Source: Candidatus Omnitrophota bacterium (GTDB lineage Bacteria; Omnitrophota; Gorgyraeia; Duberdicusellales; Duberdicusellaceae). From it: a stretch of 50,344 bases of DNA. The DNA is taken from contig JAGGWS010000018.1 of the NCBI GenBank assembly GCA_021163425.1, forward strand, positions 1 through 50,344. The letters are read 5' to 3'. Of this stretch, positions 38,058-45,808 are shown piece by piece. Each line of letters begins with the position of its first letter. The first letter of the stretch is position 1. A model generated the notes under the pieces. That model made no database searches, was not told the DNA's origin, and saw only the letters and a list, made by a program, of their open reading frames with translations. The translations under genes and the position numbers were made by a program.

Positions 38058-39149
38058 ATGGCTAAGATATGGATAGGTTACATAAGCTGCGGTTTAGGCC
38101 ATAAAAAGGCAGGACTTTCTTTAATTGAAGTCTTTGAAAAAAATCCTCCTTATATATTCAACCTCCTTAATTTTTCTTCTCTTAAAATTTTTTATGAAGA
38201 AGGTTATAGGTTTTTAGTAAAGAAATTACCCCTTTTATGGTATTTAATTTATAGACTTTATTTTTTAGGATCGTTTAAAACTTGCCTTCTTTATCTTCAC
38301 CTCTTTGTTTTTAGAAATTTTGTAAAGGAAGTTATAAAGAAAGAGCCATCAGTTCTAATAAGCACTCACTTTTTTGTTAGTCAGATTGTTGCTTATCTTA
38401 AATCCCAAAAGAGAATCCGAACTAAACTTATTACAGTTATTACTGATTACGGACTCCACCCTTTATGGCTAAATAAGTTTACTGATTATTACATAGTATC
38501 TTCAGAGGAACAATTAAATCTTATCTCTAAGAAATTGTCCTTTCCTGAGGAGAGAATAAAGATTTATGGTATTCCTTTGAGAAGAGGCTTTTTCAAACAG
38601 CAGGAGTTAAAATCCTTAGAGGAAAAATACAGAAAGCCATCTAAGCTTTTTTCTATTCTTCTGTTTTCCAGTGCTTTTGGATTAGGCCCTTTTGTAGAGA
38701 TAATAAAGAAATTCTACAAAAAATGCGGGATATTCGTAATTTATGGAGAGAACAAAAAGGTTAAGAATTTTTTAAGTAGTTTAAAAGAACCCCTTTATCT
38801 TTTAAGTTTTGAATATAAAGAAGAAATCTGGGAATTAGTTGAACTTTCTGATATTATAATTACTAAGCCCGGAGGGATTTCGATAACTGAAGCCATAATT
38901 AAGAAGAAACCCCTTTTATTTATGGATTATTTCCCTGGTCAGGAATTGGACAACCTTAATTATATTTTAAAAAATAATCTGGGATTTTATCCTGAAAGTA
39001 TAGAAGAACTCTTAGCTTTAATAGACAACCTTATTAAAGATAGAGATATTTTATTAAAGATAAGGGAAAATTTTAAAAAAGTAGAAACAGGAGATTCTGC
39101 CCTGAAGATTAAAGAGTTAGCCTTAAAATTATTAAAAAATGATAGCTGA
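38058..39149 (+). CDS. MurG/MGDG synthase-like glycosyltransferase
   Basis: YISCGLGHKKAGLSLIEVF; LSDIIITKPGGISITEAIIKKKPLLFMDYFPGQELDN. Confidence 0.82.
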   Translation: MAKIWIGYISCGLGHKKAGLSLIEVFEKNPPYIFNLLNFSSLKIFYEEGYRFLVKKLPLLWYLIYRLYFLGSFKTCLLYLHLFVFRNFVKEVIKKEPSVLISTHFFVSQIVAYLKSQKRIRTKLITVITDYGLHPLWLNKFTDYYIVSSEEQLNLISKKLSFPEERIKIYGIPLRRGFFKQQELKSLEEKYRKPSKLFSILLFSSAFGLGPFVEIIKKFYKKCGIFVIYGENKKVKNFLSSLKEPLYLLSFEYKEEIWELVELSDIIITKPGGISITEAIIKKKPLLFMDYFPGQELDNLNYILKNNLGFYPESIEELLALIDNLIKDRDILLKIRENFKKVETGDSALKIKELALKLLKNDS

Positions 39150-40965
39150 AGTCTTAGTAGGTCTGGAGATAAATAAAGGTTTTGATTACAAGTTTAGAAA
39201 GAAAAGTTCTCTTAAAAAAGGGATGCGGGTTTTAGTAGATTTTTCAGGAAAGAAAAGAGTAGGGTTTGTAGTAAAAATAAAAAAGAGTTCCTCTCAAAAA
39301 AAACTTAAACCAATCTTAAAAGTTTTAGACAATCTGCCTGCTTTTACTTCTAATCTTTTAAAATTTTCCCGGAAAGTATCCCAGATTTATCTCTATAGTC
39401 AAGGGGAGATATTAGAAATGATGCTTCCCGAATCTTTACGTAGAAGGAGGCCTTTAAGTATTAAACCTAAAAAAGCAAACCTTCAGAAAGAGTATCTGGA
39501 CAACAAGTTTATCTATCTAAGAGAAAATCTTACCGCCAATACTCGTTTTTTTTATTATAAGGAGATAATTCAATCTCAAATAAAAGAAAAAAGAAAGGTT
39601 ATAATCTGTGTTCCCCAGAAAGAGGATGCTTTTTTTATAAAAGATTTTTTGGAGAAGGAATTTGAAGAGATTAGGATAGCTCTTCTTTTTGGCTCAAGTA
39701 AGCCATCTTCTCAACTTAAAGAGTGGCTGAAGATAAGAAATCAGCAAGCTGATGTCTCTATTGGTACAAGATTTGCAATATTTTCACCTTTTGAGAATTT
39801 AGGAGCAATAATCGTAGAGAAAGAAAACTTCTTTGGCTATTTTCAGCCTGAGAAGCCTTTTTACCATTTAAGAGACTTAGCTTTCTTAAGGGCAGAGATA
39901 GAAAAAAGCAATTTAATCTTACATTCAGATTATCCTTCTTTGAAATTATATAAGTTGTTAGAGAAGAAGAAGTTTATCTTTGTAAATAAGTTTAAAGAAA
40001 GCCAATCTCGGACAAAAATATTTGACCTTGCCAGTTATAAGTTTAAAAGAATCCCTTTATTTTCTGAGCTGAGTTTAGAGATAATCAGAAGCAATTTAGA
40101 GAAAGGTAAAAGAATAATTATTTTTTGGAATAGGAAGGGGTTTAGTAACATATTGCGCTGTAATTTCTGTAAAGAGATAATTAAATGTCCACAGTGTGGT
40201 AATTTTTTATCTTTTTCTTTAGAAAAGGACTATTTTTGCAGATATTGTGGATATAAGAACAAAGGAGAAAAAATTCATAAATGTTCTGAAAGATACATTA
40301 GAAAGATAGGTATAGGTATTGAAAGAGTAGAACTTACTCTTAAAAGGTTTTTCCCTGCTAAAAAGATTTTTAAATTCACTAAGAGCTTGGCTTTTCCTCA
40401 GGATTGGGATATTCTTATCTCTACCCAAAAACTCATCTTTCTTAAAGAATTACCTTCAGCAGAAGTTGTTATTTTAGCCGGAATAGATTCTTTGCTTTCC
40501 TGGGGAGATTTTAATTCTTCTCTGGAGTTATATTATTTACTCCAGCGTCTTAAGAGTATAGCTAAAGAGGAATTAATTATATTTACTTTTCACCCTTCTT
40601 ATTATGTTTTTTCAGCTCTTAAAAAAGAGTGGAGCTGGTTTTACGAAAGAGAGCTTAAAGAAAGAAAAACCTGGAAATTGCCTCCTTATACTTGTTTAGC
40701 TAAACTTACTTTGAGGGCTAAGAAAGAAAAGCCTCTTTTGGAGAAAATCAGGGCATTAAAGGGTTTTTTAGAAGGGCAAGCTTTAAAAATAAGGAAAAAA
40801 GTAGAAATTTACGGACCTTTAAGAGAAAAAATATCAACAAAAAAAACTGTTTATTCTTTAGTTGTAAAATCTTCTCAATTTACTACAATAAATAAGGTAT
40901 TAAGATTGGCTTTACAAAAATTTAAGAAATCTACAGCAAAATTATCTATAATAATAGAGAGATGA
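39139..40965 (+). CDS. priA: PriA-like primosomal protein with degenerate helicase motifs
   Basis: N-terminal EVLVGLEINKGFDYKF...GMRVLVDFSGKKRVGFVV; zinc-binding Cys region CNFCKEIIKCPQCGNFLSF...FCRYCGYKN; RKIGIGIERVELTLKRFFPAKKI; Walker motifs not intact. Confidence 0.83.
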   Translation: MIAEVLVGLEINKGFDYKFRKKSSLKKGMRVLVDFSGKKRVGFVVKIKKSSSQKKLKPILKVLDNLPAFTSNLLKFSRKVSQIYLYSQGEILEMMLPESLRRRRPLSIKPKKANLQKEYLDNKFIYLRENLTANTRFFYYKEIIQSQIKEKRKVIICVPQKEDAFFIKDFLEKEFEEIRIALLFGSSKPSSQLKEWLKIRNQQADVSIGTRFAIFSPFENLGAIIVEKENFFGYFQPEKPFYHLRDLAFLRAEIEKSNLILHSDYPSLKLYKLLEKKKFIFVNKFKESQSRTKIFDLASYKFKRIPLFSELSLEIIRSNLEKGKRIIIFWNRKGFSNILRCNFCKEIIKCPQCGNFLSFSLEKDYFCRYCGYKNKGEKIHKCSERYIRKIGIGIERVELTLKRFFPAKKIFKFTKSLAFPQDWDILISTQKLIFLKELPSAEVVILAGIDSLLSWGDFNSSLELYYLLQRLKSIAKEELIIFTFHPSYYVFSALKKEWSWFYERELKERKTWKLPPYTCLAKLTLRAKKEKPLLEKIRALKGFLEGQALKIRKKVEIYGPLREKISTKKTVYSLVVKSSQFTTINKVLRLALQKFKKSTAKLSIIIER

Positions 40966-41891
40966 AAATAGTATTCTTTGGAAACTCCGATTATTCTTTA
41001 GAAGTTTTAAAAGAGCTTTTAGCTGAGAATTATCCTCCTTGTTTAATAGTAACTTCTCCAGACGCTCCTCAGGGAAGGGGTTTAAAGCTTTTACCTTCGC
41101 CAGTTAAAAAATTTTCTCAAACAACTGGTTTGGAAGTTTTAACCCCTTACAAACTTGATAAGGAATTTATTTCTTTAATAGAGGAGAGAGAGCCTGACTT
41201 ATTTATTGTAGTTTCTTATGGCAAGATTTTGCCCTTTCAGTTATTAAAGATACCCAAGATTTTACCTTTAGGAGTGCATCCTTCTTTACTCCCCAAGTAT
41301 AGAGGGCCTGCTCCTATAAATTGGGTTTTGATTAATGGAGAGGAAGAAACCGGCGTAACTCTATTTAAACTCTCTAAGGGAGTAGATAATGGGGAAATAA
41401 TTGCTCAAGAGAAAATATCTATAAACAAAGCCGATGATTTCTTGACTCTCTCAGAAAAAATTTATTCCTTGAGCAAGGAACTCCTAATTAAAACTTTACC
41501 TCTTTTAGAGAAGGGAGATTTTTTTCTGAAGGCTCAGCCTCCTCAGGGTATAAGTTTTGCTCCCAAGATAGATAAAACTTTGAGTAAAATCAACTGGCAG
41601 CAGCCAGCTTTTAAAATTAGAAACTTAATAAGAGCTTTAGTTCCTAAACCTTGCGCCTTTTCTTTTTTTAGGGGCAAGAGGGTGAAATTCTATTCTGCTG
41701 AGGTTGAAAAGTCTAAGGTTGGAAAAAGCCTGCCCGGCGATATTGTTCAGGTTTCTAAACATACCCTGAAGATTAGTACTTCCCAAGGTTTACTCCTTCC
41801 TCTTAGACTTCAGCCAGAAGGGAAAAAAGTACTGGAGGTTTCTGAGTTTATAAATGGTTACCATCCTAAACAAGGAGAAGTTTTTATCTGA
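40962..41891 (+). CDS. fmt: Methionyl-tRNA formyltransferase
   Basis: KIVFFGNSDYSLEVLKELL, GVHPSLLPKYRGPAPINWVLINGEEETGVTLFKL. Confidence 0.95.
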   Translation: MKIVFFGNSDYSLEVLKELLAENYPPCLIVTSPDAPQGRGLKLLPSPVKKFSQTTGLEVLTPYKLDKEFISLIEEREPDLFIVVSYGKILPFQLLKIPKILPLGVHPSLLPKYRGPAPINWVLINGEEETGVTLFKLSKGVDNGEIIAQEKISINKADDFLTLSEKIYSLSKELLIKTLPLLEKGDFFLKAQPPQGISFAPKIDKTLSKINWQQPAFKIRNLIRALVPKPCAFSFFRGKRVKFYSAEVEKSKVGKSLPGDIVQVSKHTLKISTSQGLLLPLRLQPEGKKVLEVSEFINGYHPKQGEVFI

Positions 41892-42094
41892 TTTGTAACA
41901 TTTTTAATTACTATAGCAATAAAATTTGTTAACATTTTGAGATTTCAAATTGGTGATTAGGGTTAGAATAAAAAGTTGAAAATTGAGGCAAGAAAGTTTT
42001 GGTCTAAGAATTGTTTTTAAGTCTTTGTCTTCTTTTGGAAGAAATACTTTGGGAAGGCTGTTAGCTTAATTTTTGTTTTTTCTTCAATAAATAC

Positions 42095-42123
42095 TTGCCT
42101 AAATTAGAATAAATTTATATAAT
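42095..42123 (+). promoter_or_regulatory. Putative promoter TTGCCT - 17 nt - TATAAT, start point predicted at about 42130
   Basis: Perfect -10 at 42118-42123, 8 nt before ATG 42132. Confidence 0.6.
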
Positions 42124-42131
42124 AAGCCCTA

Positions 42132-42584
42132 ATGTTTAAGAAGGCTACTATTTCTGAGGCTGCTCAGATTTATAGGCTTATAGGCTTTTTTGCTAAAAAG
42201 AGGCTTATGCTTGTGCGTTCTTTGAATTATATTTACGAGAGGATAAGAGACTTTTGGGTTTATCAAGAAGGAGGAGAAGTTATAGGGTGTTGTGCTTTGG
42301 CTATTGTGGGATGGCAGGATTTAGCTGAGATAAAGTCGTTAGCAGTTAAGGGAAAATACCAGGGTAAGGGGATAGGCTCTGCTTTAGTTAAAAAAGCTTT
42401 AGAGGAAGCTAAATCTTTAGGGCTTAAGAAAGTTTTTGTTTTAACTTATGCACCTGAGTTTTTTAAAAAGTTAGGATTTAAAGAAATAGATAAAGAAAAA
42501 CTTCCTCATAAGGTTTGGTCAGATTGTCTTAATTGTCCGGAGTTTCCTGATTGTAAAGAAATAGCTTTAATTAAGAAGTTATAA
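42132..42584 (+). CDS. GNAT N-acetyltransferase (short ArgA-like)
   Basis: EIKSLAVKGKYQGKGIGSALVKKALEEAKSLGLKKVFVLTYAPEFFKKLGF; C-terminal WSDCLNCPEFPDCKEIALI. Confidence 0.88.
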   Translation: MFKKATISEAAQIYRLIGFFAKKRLMLVRSLNYIYERIRDFWVYQEGGEVIGCCALAIVGWQDLAEIKSLAVKGKYQGKGIGSALVKKALEEAKSLGLKKVFVLTYAPEFFKKLGFKEIDKEKLPHKVWSDCLNCPEFPDCKEIALIKKL

Positions 42585-42597
42585 ACTAGGAGGAGAG

Positions 42598-43755
42598 ATG
42601 TTAGATTATGGATTAACTGAAGAACAATTAATGATTAAAGAATTAGCCCGGAAAGTAGCTGAGGAAAAGATAAAGCCTTTTAGCAAACAATGGGATGAAG
42701 AAGGGGAATTTCCTCAAGAAGCAATAAAGGCTTTGGCTCAATCAGATTTATTCACTCTTTGTATTCCCGAAGAATATGGAGGTATGGGGGGAGGCTTATT
42801 AGATTTGTGTATTGCTACTGAAGAAGTATCCCGGGTTGATGGAGGGGTGGCTGCTTCTTACGCTGCTTCTTTTTTGGGAATGTTTCCTATACTTTTATTT
42901 GGGACAGAAGAACAGAAGAAGAAGTATTTACCTCCCCTAGCTTCAGGAGAGAAACTTTCAGCTTTCGCCTTGACTGAACCTGAAGCCGGTTCTGACGCTG
43001 GAGCAGTTACTACTAAAGCAGAAAAAGAAGGTGATTTCTATATTCTTAATGGCCTTAAGCACTTTATTACTAACGGAGGAGATGCGGATATTTATACAGT
43101 TATTGCTTTAACTGATAAATCTAAAGGTCCTCGAGGGATTTCAGCCTTCATAGTGGAGAAAGGTGATTCTGGTTTTTCCTTTGGTAAGAAAGAAGATAAG
43201 ATGGGTATAAGGGCTTCTTCAACCCGAGAACTCATCTTTCAAGACTGTAAGATTCCTAAAGAAAGGCTCTTGGGTGGTAAAGAGGGTATAGGTTTTATTG
43301 TCACTATGAAGACTTTTGACCAGTCTCGACCAGGGGTGGCTGCCCAGGCTGTAGGGATTGCTCAAGGGTCGTTAGAGTTAGCTGTAGAGTATGCTCATCA
43401 AAGGGTTCAGTTTGGCCAGAAGATTTCTTCCTTTCAGGGGATTCAGTGGATGTTAGCTGATATGGCTACGAAAGTAGAGGCTGCCCGAAGTTTAGTTTAT
43501 GCAGTAGCCAGAGCCGTAGATAGGGGAGCTAAAAATATCGGGTCTTATTCTGCTCAGGCTAAGCTTTTTGCTTCTGATGTGGCTATGGAAGTAGCTACTC
43601 AGGCAGTTCAAATTTTTGGAGGTTACGGTTATATGCGAGATTATCCAGTGGAAAAATTTATGCGCGATGCTAAGATTACCCAGATTTATGAAGGAACCAA
43701 CCAGATTCAAAAGAATATAATTGCCTTAAATTTAATAAAGGAGTTTGGTAAATAA
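42598..43755 (+). CDS. Acyl-CoA dehydrogenase
   Basis: FALTEPEAGSDAGAVTTKAEKEGDFYILNGLKHFITNG, VQIFGGYGYMRDYPVEKFMRDAKITQIYEGTNQIQ. Confidence 0.96.
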   Translation: MLDYGLTEEQLMIKELARKVAEEKIKPFSKQWDEEGEFPQEAIKALAQSDLFTLCIPEEYGGMGGGLLDLCIATEEVSRVDGGVAASYAASFLGMFPILLFGTEEQKKKYLPPLASGEKLSAFALTEPEAGSDAGAVTTKAEKEGDFYILNGLKHFITNGGDADIYTVIALTDKSKGPRGISAFIVEKGDSGFSFGKKEDKMGIRASSTRELIFQDCKIPKERLLGGKEGIGFIVTMKTFDQSRPGVAAQAVGIAQGSLELAVEYAHQRVQFGQKISSFQGIQWMLADMATKVEAARSLVYAVARAVDRGAKNIGSYSAQAKLFASDVAMEVATQAVQIFGGYGYMRDYPVEKFMRDAKITQIYEGTNQIQKNIIALNLIKEFGK

Positions 43756-43756
43756 G

Positions 43757-44548
43757 ATGCAGATAGTAGTCTGTATAAAACAGGTTCCCCAAACCACTGA
43801 GGTTAAGATTGACCCTCAGACTAACACCTTAGTGCGAGAAGGGGTTTCTTCAATTATTAACCCTTTTGATATGTATGCAATTGAGGAGGCAGTAAGATTA
43901 AAGGAGAAGTTTCAAGCTAAGACCACTGTTATTACCATGGGGCCTCCTCAGGCAGAGGCTGCTTTAAGAGAAGCTTTATCTTTAGGTATTGATAATGCAG
44001 TTCATCTCTGCGATAGAGCTTTTGCTGGTTCAGATACCTGGACTACCAGTTTAGTTCTGGCTAAAGCTATTGAGAAACTTTCGCCGGTAGATTTAGTTAT
44101 CTGTGGTAAGCAGGCTTCTGACGGAGATACCGCTCAGGTTGGTCCGGGGATTGCTTCTCATCTGGACTTGCCTCAGGCTACCTATGTAAGAAAAATAGAC
44201 ACCATCCATTTAGACACCAACCCTAAGATTATGGTAGTAGAGAGACTTTTAGAAGATGGTTATGAAATTTTAGAACTTAAGTTACCTGCCTTAATTACGG
44301 TAGTGAAAGAAATAAATGAACCCCGACTCCCTTCTTTAAAAGGAAAGCTCCGGGCTAAAAAAGAAGTTATTCCAGCCTGGACTCATAAAGATATAGGTTT
44401 ATCTCAGGAAGCAGTTGGTTTAAAAGGCTCTCCTACTCAGGTAGTTAAGATATTTACCCCTCCCCCTAAAAAAGGAGGAAAAATCTTTGAGGGAGAGCCT
44501 CAAGAAGCAGTTTCAGGCTTAATTAAAGAAATTGAGGATTTGTTATGA
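43757..44548 (+). CDS. etfB: Electron transfer flavoprotein subunit beta (start moved to ATG 43757)
   Basis: MQIVVCIKQVPQTTEVKIDPQTNTLVREG, VICGKQASDGDTAQVGPGIASHLDLP. Confidence 0.95.
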   Translation: MQIVVCIKQVPQTTEVKIDPQTNTLVREGVSSIINPFDMYAIEEAVRLKEKFQAKTTVITMGPPQAEAALREALSLGIDNAVHLCDRAFAGSDTWTTSLVLAKAIEKLSPVDLVICGKQASDGDTAQVGPGIASHLDLPQATYVRKIDTIHLDTNPKIMVVERLLEDGYEILELKLPALITVVKEINEPRLPSLKGKLRAKKEVIPAWTHKDIGLSQEAVGLKGSPTQVVKIFTPPPKKGGKIFEGEPQEAVSGLIKEIEDLL

Positions 44549-45732
44549 TTAAAGTAATAAAAGATAAATGTGTAGGCTGTGGGCTTTGTGCTAAGGTGTG
44601 CCCTTCCTCAGCTATTAAAATAATAGATAAGTTAGCTGTAATAGATTTAGATAAGTGTAATCTCTGTTCAGCCTGTGTAACCGCTTGTAAATTTGGAGCA
44701 ATCTTAATAGAGAGAGAAGAACTCAAAAAAGATTTATCTTCTTATAAAGGGGTTTGGGTTTTTTCTGAACAAAGAAATGGAGAGATAGCTCCAGTAGTAT
44801 TCGAACTCTTAGGAAAAGCCAGGCAGTTAGCTAAAGACTTAAATACCTATACAGGAGCAGTCCTCTTAGGCTATCAGATAAAGGAAAAAACCCGAGAATT
44901 GATAGAAAGAGGAGCAGATAAAGTCTTTTTAGTAGATAACCCTGTTCTGAAAAACTATATTGCTGAAAATTACAGCCGGGTAATTACCCAGCTTCTCAGA
45001 AAATATAAACCTGAGATTTTCTTAGCTGGAGCCACTACTACTGGCAGGTCCTTAGTTTCCCGGATTGCAGTAAATATCCATACTGGCTTAACTGCTGATT
45101 GCACCGGTTTAGATATTGATAAGGAGAAGAAGATTTTAATTCAGACCAGGCCAGCCTTTGGAGGTAATATTATGGCTCAGATAATTACTCCTGACTACCG
45201 GCCTCAGATGGCTACAGTTCGTCATAAAGTTATGCCTCCTGCAGGAATTTTGCCTCAAAGAAAGGGTGAAGTTATTGAGGAGAAATTTTCAGAGATAGAA
45301 GACGCCAGAATTAAGTTTATTGATTTCATAAAAGAAGAATTATCTACTGTAAATTTAGCTGAGGCAGATATTATAGTATCCGGAGGAAGGGGGATAGGGG
45401 GGGCTGAGAATTTTAGATTGATTGAAGAGTTAGCTCAAGTTTTGGGTGGAGCAGTAGGAGCTTCCCGGGCAGCTGTAGATGCAGGATGGATTCCTTATTT
45501 TCACCAGGTAGGTCAAACCGGAAGAACAGTTTCTCCTAAAATATATATCGCCTGTGGGATATCCGGTCAAATCCAGCATTTAGTAGGTATGCAATCCTCA
45601 AAATTAATTATAGCCATAAATAAAGACCCCTCCGCTCCTATCTTTAAAGTGGCTAATTACGGTATAGTGGGAGATCTCTTTGAAATTATTCCTCTCCTTA
45701 TTAAGAAGATAAAAGAGATAAAGAGTAGTTAA
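44545..45732 (+). CDS. etfA: Electron transfer flavoprotein subunit alpha with N-terminal 2[4Fe-4S] ferredoxin domain
   Basis: CVGCGLCAKVCP...CNLCSACVTACKFGAI; GAVGASRAAVDAGWIPYFHQVGQTGRTVSPKIYIACGISGQIQHLVGM. Confidence 0.95.
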   Translation: MIKVIKDKCVGCGLCAKVCPSSAIKIIDKLAVIDLDKCNLCSACVTACKFGAILIEREELKKDLSSYKGVWVFSEQRNGEIAPVVFELLGKARQLAKDLNTYTGAVLLGYQIKEKTRELIERGADKVFLVDNPVLKNYIAENYSRVITQLLRKYKPEIFLAGATTTGRSLVSRIAVNIHTGLTADCTGLDIDKEKKILIQTRPAFGGNIMAQIITPDYRPQMATVRHKVMPPAGILPQRKGEVIEEKFSEIEDARIKFIDFIKEELSTVNLAEADIIVSGGRGIGGAENFRLIEELAQVLGGAVGASRAAVDAGWIPYFHQVGQTGRTVSPKIYIACGISGQIQHLVGMQSSKLIIAINKDPSAPIFKVANYGIVGDLFEIIPLLIKKIKEIKSS

Positions 45733-45808
45733 AGCCATTTCTTTTTCTCCTTAAAAGAGTTAAAAAGGTATTTATAAAAAAGAAGAATTATAGTAAAATA
45801 AGAATGTT

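Noticed and set aside
45397-45403. G7 tract in etfA
   Set aside because: Frame intact (GGRGIGGAENF); it shows G7 runs occur here without frameshifts, so the 291-297 case is more notable.
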